64,000 nt of DNA. Source: Paracoccus pantotrophus. GTDB taxonomy: Bacteria > Pseudomonadota > Alphaproteobacteria > Rhodobacterales > Rhodobacteraceae. The stretch is taken from contig NZ_CP044423.1 in assembly GCF_008824185.1 (NCBI RefSeq), positions 1,005,501 through 1,069,500 of the forward strand. The letters are read 5' to 3'. This document shows, in pieces, positions 9,559-18,943 of this stretch. A program made the position numbers and the translations under genes. The notes beneath the pieces are model-generated. The model was not told where the DNA came from, searched no databases, and saw only the letters and a list, made by a program, of their open reading frames with translations. Position 1 is the first letter of the stretch, and each line of letters begins with the position of its first letter.

Positions 9559-9909
9559 ATGCCCGGTTATCTGACCACCCATGTGCTCGACACCGCCAAC
9601 GGCACGCCCGCGGAAGGAATGCGGATCGAACTCTACCGCCTCGACCCCGAGCGCCGGCTGATCGCCGAAACCGTCACCAACCACGACGGCCGCACCGACA
9701 GGCACATCCTGCCCGAGGCGGAATTCCAGACCGGCGAATACGAACTGGTCTTCCATGTCGGCGCCTGGCTCGACGCCCAGGGGCACCAGGCGGCCAAGCC
9801 CCGCTTCCTCGACCAGGTGCCCCTGCGCTTCGGCATGTCGGAACAGGACCATTACCACGTGCCGCTGCTGATTTCGCCCTACGGCTTCTCGACCTATCGC
9901 GGCAGCTGA
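9559..9909 (+). CDS. uraH: 5-hydroxyisourate hydrolase
   Basis: 116 residues, transthyretin-like. It hydrolyses 5-hydroxyisourate, the product of urate oxidation, to OHCU. Family features are N-terminal LTTHVLD (His8), the Arg in DGRTDRH, the late HYHVPLL histidines and the C-terminal YRGS signature that separates hydrolases from transthyretins. AAGGAAAGGAAG precedes the ATG. It lies 16 bases after the deaminase and before a strong terminator, so it is the last gene of that transcript. No OHCU decarboxylase or allantoinase is present in this window. Confidence 0.94.
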   Translation: MPGYLTTHVLDTANGTPAEGMRIELYRLDPERRLIAETVTNHDGRTDRHILPEAEFQTGEYELVFHVGAWLDAQGHQAAKPRFLDQVPLRFGMSEQDHYHVPLLISPYGFSTYRGS

Positions 9910-9968
9910 AGCACCGGCGCTTTTCTCCGTTTTCCAAATACCCTGGGGGTGAAAGGCCCCTGGGGCCT

Positions 9969-9992
9969 GAGGGGGCAAAGCCCCCTCTTTTT
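9969..9992 (+). terminator. strong Rho-independent terminator after uraH
   Basis: GAGGGGGC-AAA-GCCCCCTC is an exact 8-bp stem with a 3-base loop followed by five T. A second GC-rich hairpin region and an AAATACCC element lie just upstream; a similar CAAATACCCC occurs near 23567. Confidence 0.85.
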
Positions 9993-10113
9993 CGTTTCCG
10001 CAGGACCCGGCAAAAGATTTTCAACGCATCGTTAAGACAGCAAGGGGAAATGCGTGAATACTCGCAACCCCGCGAAGCGGCTAGTCTTTCCCCAGCTAGA
10101 CAGGAGACAGAAC

Positions 10114-11361
10114 ATGTCCGATTTCGCCGTCATGTGGGATTGGCTCGCCTTTGCCATCCGCTGGACGCATGTCGTCACCGCCATCTGCTGGATCGGCTCG
10201 TCCTTCTATTTCGTCGCCCTCGACCTGGGGTTGCGCAAGGTGCCCGGCCTGCCGCCCGGCGCGCATGGCGAGGAATGGCAGGTCCATGGCGGCGGCTTCT
10301 ACCACATCCAGAAATACCTGGTCGCGCCCGAGCGGATGCCCGAGCATCTGATCTGGTTCAAATGGGAAAGCTACATGACCTGGATCTCGGGGGCGGCGCT
10401 CCTGATGGTCACCTATTGGGTCGGCTCCGAGCTGTTCCTGATCGACCCCGCCAAGATGGAGCTGGCGCCCTGGCAGGCCATCCTGATCTCGGCCGGCTCG
10501 CTGTCGATCGGCTGGCTGATCTATACCAACCTGTGCAAGTCCAGGCTGGGCGAGACCCCGACCCTGCTGATGCTGATCCTGTTCGTGCTGCTGATGGTCA
10601 TGGGCTGGGCCTATAACCAGGTCTTCACCGGCCGCGCGGTCATGCTGCATCTGGGCGCCTTCACCGCCACGATCATGACGGCGAACGTGTTCTTCATCAT
10701 CATGCCGAACCAGCGCATCGTCGTCGCCGACCTCAAGGCCGGGCGTCCCGCCGATCCGAAATACGGCAAGATCGCCAAGCTGCGCTCGACGCATAACAAC
10801 TACCTGACCCTGCCGGTCGTCTTCCTGATGCTGTCGAACCACTATCCGCTGGCCTTCGCGACGGAATACAACTGGGTGATCGCCGGGCTGGTCTTCCTGA
10901 TGGGCGTGACCATCCGCCACTTCTTCAACACCATGCATGCCGGCGGCGGCATGAAATGGTGGACCTGGGCGGTGACGACGATCCTGTTCATCATCGTCAT
11001 GTGGCTTTCGACCGCGCCGATGTTCCGCCAGACGCTCGAGGAGGCCGAGGCGCGCGTCCTGACGCCTTCGCAGCAGGCGATGGTCGAGGCGCCCGGCTGG
11101 GAGGACGCCTATAACGCGGTGATGGGCCGCTGCTCGATGTGCCATGCCAGGGAGCCCTCTTACGAGGGCATCCACACCGCGCCCAAGGGCGTCTTGCTGG
11201 AAACCCCCGACGACATCACCCGCGCCGCGCGCGAGATCTTCATCCAGGCCGGCGTGACCGATGCCATGCCGCCCGCCAATGTCAGCTTCATGGAGCCGCA
11301 GGAACGCCAGGCGATCATCGACTGGTATCGCAGCCTGCCCAAGACCCTGGCGTCGAACTGA
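10114..11361 (+). CDS. puuD: membrane urate hydroxylase PuuD
   Basis: 415 residues. The first 310 or so hold about eight membrane segments (WLAFAIRWTHVVTAICWIGSSFYF onward); the C-terminus is a cytochrome c domain with heme motif C340-S-M-C343-H344. PuuD oxidises urate to 5-hydroxyisourate using a respiratory cytochrome rather than O2 with H2O2 release, and works just before UraH. The ATG at 10114 has AGGAGA upstream and begins at the conserved SDF...WDWLAF; an in-frame ATG 60 bases earlier is less likely. It follows a terminator, so it has its own promoter. Confidence 0.93.
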   Translation: MSDFAVMWDWLAFAIRWTHVVTAICWIGSSFYFVALDLGLRKVPGLPPGAHGEEWQVHGGGFYHIQKYLVAPERMPEHLIWFKWESYMTWISGAALLMVTYWVGSELFLIDPAKMELAPWQAILISAGSLSIGWLIYTNLCKSRLGETPTLLMLILFVLLMVMGWAYNQVFTGRAVMLHLGAFTATIMTANVFFIIMPNQRIVVADLKAGRPADPKYGKIAKLRSTHNNYLTLPVVFLMLSNHYPLAFATEYNWVIAGLVFLMGVTIRHFFNTMHAGGGMKWWTWAVTTILFIIVMWLSTAPMFRQTLEEAEARVLTPSQQAMVEAPGWEDAYNAVMGRCSMCHAREPSYEGIHTAPKGVLLETPDDITRAAREIFIQAGVTDAMPPANVSFMEPQERQAIIDWYRSLPKTLASN

Positions 11362-11432
11362 GACGGGGCGCTTGAGCCTGCCATACCGCCGCCCTATGCT
11401 CGGGGCGGCCTTGTCATGTCCAGGAGCGCCCC

Positions 11433-12065
11433 TTGCCCGCCACCGTCCAGCTTCTGGCCTTTGCCGCCATCGCGCTTGGCATGGTGCTCACGCCGGGACC
11501 GAACATGGTCTATCTGGTCTCGCGCGCGATCTGCCAGGGCCCGCGGGCGGGCCTGATCTCGCTGGCCGGCGTGGCATCCGGCTTCGTCTTCTACATGCTT
11601 TGCGCGGCCTTCGGCATCACTGCTCTCGTGCTGGCCGTGCCCTATGCCTATGACGCGCTGCGCATCGCCGGCGCGGGCTATCTACTGTGGTTGGCCTGGC
11701 AGGCGGTGCGGCCCGCGGGGCGCTCGGTCTTCCAGTTGCGCGACCTGCCACCGGACAGCCCGCGCCGGCTGTTCGCCATGGGTTTCCTCACCAACCTGCT
11801 GAACCCCAAGATCGCCGTAATGTACCTGTCGCTGCTGCCGCAATTCATCCGGCCCGAGGCGGGCAGCGTGCTGACGCAATCGCTGGCGCTCGGCACGGTG
11901 CAGATTGCCGTCAGCGTCAGCGTGAATGCGCTGATCGCGCTGGCGGCGGGCCAGATCGCCGTCATTCTGGCCAGACGCCCGGCATGGCTGCTGGTCCAGC
12001 GCGGGCTGATGGGCACGGTGCTGGCCGGGCTGGCCCTGCGCATGCTCACCGAGGCCCGGCGCTGA
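11433..12065 (+). CDS. LysE/RhtB-family exporter
   Basis: 210 residues, about six membrane segments, with the family signature LGMVLTPGPNMVYLVSR at residues 15-31 and LTNLLNPKIAVMYLSLLPQFI in the middle. Members export amino acids or other small metabolites. The start is TTG with CAGGAG eight bases upstream; no good ATG exists. It converges with the LysR gene (6-base gap). Its substrate is unknown; the position between purine genes may be incidental. Confidence 0.85.
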   Translation: MPATVQLLAFAAIALGMVLTPGPNMVYLVSRAICQGPRAGLISLAGVASGFVFYMLCAAFGITALVLAVPYAYDALRIAGAGYLLWLAWQAVRPAGRSVFQLRDLPPDSPRRLFAMGFLTNLLNPKIAVMYLSLLPQFIRPEAGSVLTQSLALGTVQIAVSVSVNALIALAAGQIAVILARRPAWLLVQRGLMGTVLAGLALRMLTEARR

Positions 12066-12071
12066 ACCCGC

Positions 12072-12968
12072 TCAGGCAAACACCCCCCGCACCTCCCGCG
12101 CGATGAAATCGGCAAACAGCCGCACCTTGGGATCCTGCAGGCGGCGATGCGGCGTCAGCACGCCGAATTGCGAAGGGATCGGCGGGTAATCCGGCAGCAC
12201 CTCGACCAGCCGGCCCGAGGCCAGATGCTCGGCCACCTCGTATCGCGGGCGGTTGACGATGCCCCTGCCCCCCAGCGCCCAGTTGCTCAGCACGTCGCCG
12301 TCATCGGCGTCGAACTTGCCGTTCACCAGCATTTTCTGCGGCCCCTCGGGGGTTTGCAGCACCCAGTAATATTCCGGGCTCCTCGGATAGCGCAGCAACA
12401 GGCAGTTATGCGCGGTCAGATCCTCGGGGCGCTCGGGGCGGCCGTGCTGCTCCAGGTAGTCGGGGGTCGCCACCAGCGCGCGCCGGCATTCCGCGATCCG
12501 CCGCCATTTCAGCGCCGAATCCTGCGGCTCGCCCAGGAAGAAGGCCAGGTCGATGCCGTCGGCGATGATGTCGACGTTGCGGTCCGACAGCCGCAGCCGC
12601 ACCTCGACGCCGGGATACTCGTCGCAGAATTTCGGCACCAGGGGCGCGATCAGCCGCCGCCCCAGCCCCAGGGGCGCCGTCACCCGCAAGGCGCCATGCG
12701 GCATGCCGGAAAAGCCCGAGACCACCGCCTCGGCCTCGTCCAGCGTCTCGATCACCCGCCGGGCATTGTCGTAGAAGGCCCGCCCCACCTCGGTCGGCAC
12801 CAGCTTGCGCGTGGTGCGGTTCAGAAGCCGCACCCCATAGCGCGTCTCCAGATCCTTGATCCGGTTCGAGGCGACGGCCGGCGACATGCGCAGGTCGCGC
12901 CCGCCGGCAGTGATCGAGCCCAGTTCGACCACCCGGACGAAGACCCGCAGACTTTCAAGATATGGCAT
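12072..12968 (-). CDS. LysR-family regulator, divergent from xdhABC
   Basis: 298 residues. An N-terminal winged helix (residues 1-60: LESLRVFVRVVELGSITAGG, VASNRIKDLETRYGVRLLNRTTR) is followed by the periplasmic-binding-like effector domain. It is divergent from xdhA across 118 bp containing a clear inverted repeat, so it probably controls xanthine dehydrogenase and its own gene. The inducer is unknown; a purine intermediate is a reasonable guess. Confidence 0.88.
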   Translation of the reverse strand: MPYLESLRVFVRVVELGSITAGGRDLRMSPAVASNRIKDLETRYGVRLLNRTTRKLVPTEVGRAFYDNARRVIETLDEAEAVVSGFSGMPHGALRVTAPLGLGRRLIAPLVPKFCDEYPGVEVRLRLSDRNVDIIADGIDLAFFLGEPQDSALKWRRIAECRRALVATPDYLEQHGRPERPEDLTAHNCLLLRYPRSPEYYWVLQTPEGPQKMLVNGKFDADDGDVLSNWALGGRGIVNRPRYEVAEHLASGRLVEVLPDYPPIPSQFGVLTPHRRLQDPKVRLFADFIAREVRGVFA

Positions 12969-12983
12969 GGATTCAACCCGCCT

Positions 12984-13004
12984 CTTTCAAGGAATCGCTG
13001 AAAG
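12984..13004. promoter_or_regulatory. inverted repeat in the LysR-xdhA divergent region
   Basis: CTTTCA-N9-TGAAAG is an exact 6-bp-arm palindrome, just upstream of the LysR start and about 80 bp before xdhA. Dyads of this size between divergent genes are typical LysR recognition sites. Confidence 0.5.
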
Positions 13005-13086
13005 TCTTATGCTCAATCCGAGATTTCGCAAAGAGCAATTCGCATCTAGGCTTTTCCCATACCCAGCCATCCCGAGCGAGGACCGA

Positions 13087-14532
13087 ATGGGCCACGAATT
13101 GCGCTTTCTTCTGAACAATACCGAGATCCGCCTGACCGAGGCGGGCTCGCGCGACACGCTGCTGGACTTCCTGCGGCTGAACCGCCGCCTGACCGGCACC
13201 AAGGAGGGCTGCGCCGAAGGCGATTGCGGCGCCTGCACGGTTCTGGTCGGCCGGCTGCATGAAGGCCGGCTGCATTACGAGCCGATCAACGCCTGCATCC
13301 GCTTCCTGGCGTCCTGCCACGGCTGCCATATCGTCACCGTCGAGCATCTGCGCGGCGCCGATGGCGGGCTGCACCCGGTCCAGGCCGCCATGGTCGAGCA
13401 TCACGGCAGCCAATGCGGTTTCTGCACGCCGGGCTTCGTCATGGCGCTTTACGGGCTATGGATGCAGAACCCGCGCCCCGACATGCTGGCGATCGAGACC
13501 GCGCTGCAAGGCAATCTCTGCCGCTGCACCGGCTACGAGCCGATCGTGAAGGCCGCCTTCGCCGCCAGCGAGGCCGGCGGGCAGCACATGGACGCGCTGA
13601 CCGTCGAGCGCGACCGCGTCGCCGCCGCCCTGCAAGCCATCCCGGCCGAGCGGGTCGAGGTCTCGCGCGGCGAGGACCGCGCCATCCTGCCGGCCGATGC
13701 CGCCGACCTGGCGCAGGTGCTGGCCGAGAACCCCAAGGCCACCATCGTCGCGGGCGCCACCGACGTGGGCCTGTGGGTGACGAAATTCCTGCGCGACATC
13801 TCTCCGGCCGTGTTCATCGGCCATCTGGCCGACCTCAAGCGGATCGAGATCGCCGAGGACCGGGTCACCATCGGCGCCGGCGTGACCTATACCGAGTTCG
13901 AGCCCTTCCTGCGCCAGCATTTCCCCGAGGCGGTGGATTACTGGCTGCGCATCGGCGGCTGGCAGGTCCGAAACGCCGGCACCATCGGCGGCAATGTCGC
14001 CAACGGCTCGCCCATCGGCGAGACGCCGCCCCTGCTGATCGCGCTGGGGGCCACGCTGCGGCTGCGCAGCGCCGGGGGCACCCGCGAATTGCCCATCGAG
14101 GATTACTTCATCGAATACGGCAAGCAGGACCGCCGCCCCGGCGAATTCGTCGAGGCGATCACCGTGCCGCTGAAGGGCGAGGCGAAGATCGCCGCCTACA
14201 AGGTCAGCAAGCGCCATCACGCCGACATCACCGCCTCGGCCGCCGCCTTCCGGGTGGAAACCGACGGCGCCACGATCATCGACGCCCGCGTCGCCTTCGG
14301 CGGCATGGCCGCGACGCCGAAACGCGCCCCCCAGGCCGAGGCGGCGCTGAAGGGCCAGCCCTTCACCGCCGAGACCTTCGAGGCCGCCGCGCGCGCGGTC
14401 GCGGGCGACTTCCAGCCGCTCAGCGATTGGCGGGCCAGCAAGGAATATCGCCAGCAACTCGCCGCCAACTTCTTCCGCCGCTTCTGGCTTGAACAGCAGG
14501 GCGCAGACCACCGCCTGAGGAGGGTCGAATGA
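13087..14532 (+). CDS. xdhA: xanthine dehydrogenase small subunit XdhA
   Basis: 481 residues. The N-terminal ferredoxin-like domain binds the first [2Fe-2S] (C42, C47, C50, C70), the next binds the second (C110, C113, C145, C147), and residues from about 185 form the FAD domain (IVAGATDVGLWVTK, GGNVANGSPIGETPP). It passes electrons from molybdopterin to NAD+ during hypoxanthine/xanthine oxidation to urate. The start at 13087 has AGGA upstream; the longer open frame upstream belongs to the promoter region. Overlaps xdhB by four bases (ATGA). Confidence 0.95.
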   Translation: MGHELRFLLNNTEIRLTEAGSRDTLLDFLRLNRRLTGTKEGCAEGDCGACTVLVGRLHEGRLHYEPINACIRFLASCHGCHIVTVEHLRGADGGLHPVQAAMVEHHGSQCGFCTPGFVMALYGLWMQNPRPDMLAIETALQGNLCRCTGYEPIVKAAFAASEAGGQHMDALTVERDRVAAALQAIPAERVEVSRGEDRAILPADAADLAQVLAENPKATIVAGATDVGLWVTKFLRDISPAVFIGHLADLKRIEIAEDRVTIGAGVTYTEFEPFLRQHFPEAVDYWLRIGGWQVRNAGTIGGNVANGSPIGETPPLLIALGATLRLRSAGGTRELPIEDYFIEYGKQDRRPGEFVEAITVPLKGEAKIAAYKVSKRHHADITASAAAFRVETDGATIIDARVAFGGMAATPKRAPQAEAALKGQPFTAETFEAAARAVAGDFQPLSDWRASKEYRQQLAANFFRRFWLEQQGADHRLRRVE

Positions 14533-16841
14533 AACAGGACGTTTTCGTCAAGGGCGCCGCCCATACCCCCATCATCCACGACTCGGCCGTGAAACATGTC
14601 ACCGGCCAGGCCGATTACACCGACGACCTGCTGGAGCCGGTCGGCACGCTGTACGCCTATCTGGGCCTTTCCACCGTCGCGCATGGCCGCATCGTCTCGA
14701 TGGATCTCGATGCAGTGCGCAAGGCCCCCGGCGTGCATCTGGTGCTGACCGCCGCGGACATTCCCGGCCATAACGACATCTCGCCCACCGGGCTGCACGA
14801 CGAGCCGCTGCTGGCCGAGGACGAGGTGCAGTTCCATGGCCAGCCGATCTTTGCCGTGGTGGCCGAGACCCGCGACCAGGCCCGCCGCGCCTGCCAGCTG
14901 GCCCGCGTGGAATACGAGGAACTGCCCTTCGCCATCGACGCCATTTCGGCCCGCGACGCCGGGCTGGGCTATGTGACCAAGCCGCTGAAGCTCAAGCGCG
15001 GCGACATGGCCGAAATGGAGCGCGCGCCCCGCCGCATGTCCGGCCGGCTGACGGTCGGGGGGCAGGAGCATTTCTACCTGGAAAGCCAGATCGCCTTCTC
15101 GATCCCCGGCGAAGACGACGAGGTCACGGTCAACGTCTCGACCCAGCATCCCAGCGAGGTGCAGCACATGGTCGCCCATGTGCTGGGCGTGCCCTCGAAC
15201 GCCGTGGTGGTGAACGTGCGCCGCATGGGCGGCGGCTTCGGCGGCAAGGAATCGCAGATGAACCCCTTCGCCTGCATCTCGGCGCTGGCGGCCAAGAAGC
15301 TCAAGCGCGCCGTCAAGCTGCGCCCCGACCGCGACGACGATTTCTCGATCACCGGCAAGCGCCACGATTTCGTCATCGACTACGAGGTGGGTTATGACGA
15401 GACCGGCAAGATCCACGCCGTCGACGCCGATTTCTACGCCCGCTGCGGCTTTTCCTCGGACCTCTCCGGGCCGGTGACCGACCGGGCGCTGTTCCATGCC
15501 GACAACGCCTATTACTACCCGGCGGTCGAGCTGCGCAGCCATCCGATGAAGACCAACACCTGCTCGAACACCGCCTTCCGCGGCTTCGGCGGCCCACAAG
15601 GGGTGGTCATGGCCGAGCGCATCGTCGAGGACATCGCCTATCAGCTCGGCCGCGACCCGCTGGAGATCCGCAAGCTGAACCTCTACCAGAACGGCCAGCT
15701 CACCCCCTATCACCAGGAGGTCGAGGACCAGATCCTGCCGCGCATCTTCGAGGAGCTGGAGGCCAGCAGCGACTACCACGCCCGCCGCCAGGCGGTGCTG
15801 GACTGGAACGCGCACGCCGAAAGCGAGGGCGGCGCGATCCGCAAGGGCATCGCCCTGACCCCGGTCAAGTTCGGCATCAGCTTCACCGCGACCTGGTACA
15901 ACCAGGCCGGCGCGCTGATCCACATCTATTCCGACGGCTCGATCCACCTGAACCACGGCGGCACCGAGATGGGCCAGGGCCTGAACACCAAGGTCGCACA
16001 GGTGGTGGCCGAGGCGCTGGGGGTCAGCATCGACCGCATCAGGATCACCAAGACCACGACCGAGAAGGTGCCGAACACCTCGGCGACCGCGGCCTCGTCG
16101 GGCTCGGACCTGAACGGCATGGCGGCGCTGGACGCCTGCCGCCAGCTGATCGAGCGGCTGACCGCCTTCGCCGCCGAGGCCAAGGGCGTGCCGCCCGAAC
16201 TGGTCAGCATCGGCGAGACGGTGCAGATCGGCCAGGAGGAAATGCCCTTCGCGGACTTCATCAAGACCGCCTATCTGGCGCGGATCCAGCTGTCGGCTGC
16301 GGGCTTCTACAAGACCCCCAAGATCCACTGGAACCGCGACACCGGGCAGGGCCGGCCGTTCTATTACTTCGCCTATGGCGCCGCCTGTTCCGAGGTCTCG
16401 GTCGACACGCTGACCGGCGAATACGTGATCGAGCGCGCCGACGTGCTGCACGACGTAGGCCGCAGCCTGAATCCCGCGCTCGACAAGGGCCAGGTCGAGG
16501 GCGCCTTCGTGCAGGGTACCGGCTGGCTGACCAGCGAGGAACTGTGGTGGGACCAGAAGGGCCGGCTGCGCACCCACGCGCCCTCGACCTACAAGATCCC
16601 GCTGGCCTCGGACCGGCCCAAGGTCTTCAACGTCGCGTTGGCCGACTGGTCGGTGAACCGCGAGGCGACGATCAAGCGGTCGAAAGCGGTGGGCGAGCCG
16701 CCCTTCATGCTGGGCATCTCGGTCTTCCAGGCGCTGAACATGGCGGTGGCGAGCTTCAACGGCTACCGCGAAAACCCGCGCATCGACGCCCCGGCCACCC
16801 CCGAGCGCGTGCTGATGGCCGTCGAGCGGCTGCGGCCATGA
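14529..16841 (+). CDS. xdhB: xanthine dehydrogenase large (molybdopterin) subunit XdhB
   Basis: 770 residues, aldehyde oxidase/xanthine dehydrogenase molybdopterin subunit. Motifs in order: GGQEHFYLESQIA, RRMGGGFGGKE, AFRGFGGPQG, GGTEMGQGLNTKV and AVGEPPFMLG, the last holding the catalytic glutamate. It hydroxylates hypoxanthine and xanthine. Length matches bacterial XdhB. AGGAGGGTCGA precedes the start, and translation is coupled to xdhA and xdhC by 4-base overlaps. Confidence 0.96.
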   Translation: MKQDVFVKGAAHTPIIHDSAVKHVTGQADYTDDLLEPVGTLYAYLGLSTVAHGRIVSMDLDAVRKAPGVHLVLTAADIPGHNDISPTGLHDEPLLAEDEVQFHGQPIFAVVAETRDQARRACQLARVEYEELPFAIDAISARDAGLGYVTKPLKLKRGDMAEMERAPRRMSGRLTVGGQEHFYLESQIAFSIPGEDDEVTVNVSTQHPSEVQHMVAHVLGVPSNAVVVNVRRMGGGFGGKESQMNPFACISALAAKKLKRAVKLRPDRDDDFSITGKRHDFVIDYEVGYDETGKIHAVDADFYARCGFSSDLSGPVTDRALFHADNAYYYPAVELRSHPMKTNTCSNTAFRGFGGPQGVVMAERIVEDIAYQLGRDPLEIRKLNLYQNGQLTPYHQEVEDQILPRIFEELEASSDYHARRQAVLDWNAHAESEGGAIRKGIALTPVKFGISFTATWYNQAGALIHIYSDGSIHLNHGGTEMGQGLNTKVAQVVAEALGVSIDRIRITKTTTEKVPNTSATAASSGSDLNGMAALDACRQLIERLTAFAAEAKGVPPELVSIGETVQIGQEEMPFADFIKTAYLARIQLSAAGFYKTPKIHWNRDTGQGRPFYYFAYGAACSEVSVDTLTGEYVIERADVLHDVGRSLNPALDKGQVEGAFVQGTGWLTSEELWWDQKGRLRTHAPSTYKIPLASDRPKVFNVALADWSVNREATIKRSKAVGEPPFMLGISVFQALNMAVASFNGYRENPRIDAPATPERVLMAVERLRP

Positions 16842-17581
16842 TCCGGGTCGAGATCACCCGCACGCGCGGCTCCTCGCCGCGCGAGAAAGGGGCGGCGATG
16901 TTCGTCACCCCCGGCACGGTGCGGGGCACCATCGGCGGCGGCCAGCTGGAATACATGGCCATCGACCGCGCCCGGCAGATGCTGGCGCGCGGCGAGGCCG
17001 CCGCCCGCATGGACGTGCCCCTGGGCCCCGAGATCGGCCAATGCTGCGGCGGCCGGGTCGAGCTTGCCCTGACCCGCGTGGCCGAAGCCCCGGCCGGCCC
17101 CGAGCATCCGCAGGTGCTGATCTTCGGCGCCGGCCATGTCGGCCGGGCGCTCGCCAGGGCCCTGGCGCTCCTGCCGCTGCGCCCGGTCCTGATCGACCAG
17201 CGCGCAAGCGAACTGGCGCAAGCGACGGGCGAGACCCGCCTCACCCCCCTGCCCGAGGCCGAGATCCGCAAGGCCCCCTTCGGTACCAGCTACATCATCG
17301 TCACCCATGACCACGCGCTGGACTTCCTGCTGGCGGCCGAGGCGCTGCGCCGGATGGACGCACCCTATATCGGCATGATCGGCAGCCGGACGAAACTGGT
17401 GCAGTTCCGCCGCTTCGCCCGCGCCCAGGGGCTCGATACCGACCGGCTGACCTGTCCGATCGGCGCCGGCTGGTCGCGCGACAAGCGCCCCGAGGTCATC
17501 GCCGCCTTCACCGCCGCCGAAATCATCGGCCGCCTGACCGAAACCGTTTCACCGTTTGAAAAATACCCATGCGACAGCTGA
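16838..17581 (+). CDS. xdhC: XdhC, molybdenum-cofactor chaperone for xanthine dehydrogenase
   Basis: 247 residues. XdhC binds molybdenum cofactor, promotes its sulfuration and inserts it into XdhB. N-terminal TRGSSPREKGA, GTIGGGQLE and CCGG motifs are followed by the Rossmann-like C-terminal domain (LIFGAGHVGRALA) and the ending CPIGAGWSRDKRPEVIAAFTAAEI. The N-terminus is some 15-20 residues shorter than many homologues. Overlaps xdhB by four bases and runs 13 bases into guaD, so all four genes are one operon. Confidence 0.93.
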   Translation: MIRVEITRTRGSSPREKGAAMFVTPGTVRGTIGGGQLEYMAIDRARQMLARGEAAARMDVPLGPEIGQCCGGRVELALTRVAEAPAGPEHPQVLIFGAGHVGRALARALALLPLRPVLIDQRASELAQATGETRLTPLPEAEIRKAPFGTSYIIVTHDHALDFLLAAEALRRMDAPYIGMIGSRTKLVQFRRFARAQGLDTDRLTCPIGAGWSRDKRPEVIAAFTAAEIIGRLTETVSPFEKYPCDS

Positions 17582-18845
17582 TCCGGGGGCGCACGCTCTC
17601 CTTCCACGCCGACCCCACCGAGACCGAGAACGCCTTCACCTATCACGAGGACGGCGCCATCATCACCGAGAACGGCAAGATCGCGGCCATCGGCGACTAT
17701 GCCAGCCTGCGCGACCCCGCCCTGCCGGAGATCGACCACCGGCCGCACCTGATCCTGCCCGGCTTCATCGACACCCATATCCATTTCCCGCAGGTGCAGG
17801 TGATCGCCAGCTGGGGGGCGCAGCTGCTCGACTGGCTCAACACCTATACCTTCCCCGAGGAATCGCGTTTCGCCCAGCAGGGCCATGCGCCGCTGATGGC
17901 CGAGAGGTTCCTCGACCTGCTGCTTTCGCACGGCACCACCACCGCCGTCGCCTTCTGCTCGGTGCATCCGCAATCGGCCGAGGCGCTGTTCTCGGCCGCC
18001 GAGGCGCGGGGCATGGCGATGGTCGCCGGCAAGGTAATGATGGACCGCAATGCCCCGAGGCGGTGCTCGACACCCCGCAACAGGGCTATGACGACAGCAA
18101 GCGGCTGATCGAAACATGGCACGGCCGCGGCCGCCTGCGCTATGCCATCACCCCGCGCTTCGCCATCACCTCGACGCCCGAGCAGATGGAGATGACCGGG
18201 CAGCTGGTGCGCGAACATCCCGATTGTCATATCCAGACGCATCTGTCCGAGAACAGGGACGAGATCGCCTTCACCCTCAGCCTCTATCCGCAGGCGCGCG
18301 ACTATCTCGACATCTACGAGACCTACGGGCTCTTGTCCGAGAAGCTGCTGCTCGGCCATTCCATCCACCTGGAACCGCGCGAGATCGCCCGCATGGCCGA
18401 GACCGGCTCGCGCGCGGTATTCTGCCCGACCTCGAACCTGTTCCTGGGCTCGGGCCTTTTCGACGAGGCGGGCCTGCGCGCTGCGGGCGTGGTCAGCGGC
18501 ATCGCCACCGATGTCGGCGGCGGCACCAGCTACTCGATGCTGCAGACCCTGAACGAGGGCTACAAGATCCTGCAGTTGCGCGGCCAGAAGCTGCATCCCT
18601 ATGCCGCCTTCCACTGGGTGACGCGCGGCAATGCCCTGGCGCTCGGCATGGCCGACCGCATCGGCACGCTCGACCCCGGCAGCGATGCCGACCTGGTGGT
18701 GCTCGACAGCCGCGCCACGCCCGCGATGGCGCTGCGCATGGACCGGGCCGAGACCCTGGCCGAGGAGTTGTTCATCCTGCAGATCCTGGGCGACGACCGC
18801 GCCATCGCCCAGACCTATGTCGCCGGGAAACCGATGCTCGGGTGA
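17569..18845 (+). pseudogene. guaD: guanine deaminase, single-base frameshift
   Basis: Amidohydrolase converting guanine to xanthine, the substrate of XdhAB. The first frame runs to about 18056 and contains LPGFIDTHIHFPQ (metal histidines) and SHGTTTAVAFCSVH. The -1 frame continues with VLDTPQQGYDDS, HIQTHLSEN, LGHSIHL, CPTSNLFLGSG and ATDVGGGTSYSM, completing the guanine deaminase pattern. Adding one C to the run at 18053-18056 (GCCCCGAGG) gives one protein of about 425 residues. Everything else is intact, so a sequencing slip or a very recent mutation is likely. It overlaps xdhC. Confidence 0.85.
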
Positions 18846-18943
18846 GGTGGGGACTGGTTGCTGCAAAAGAAAGGATAAGCGTGCGCAAGCGAAAGCAATA
18901 GCGTGCGCAAACCCGTCAAGCGGAATTTCTCCGGCAGCGCGGT

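Noticed and set aside
14217..16577. 786-codon minus-strand open frame opposite xdhAB
   Set aside because: Shadow of xdhB codon bias; no domain, and xdhB itself is complete.
18879..18909. Short direct repeat AGCGTGCGCAA, two copies
   Set aside because: Eleven bases in two copies only, with no associated gene or symmetry; no CRISPR-like spacing.
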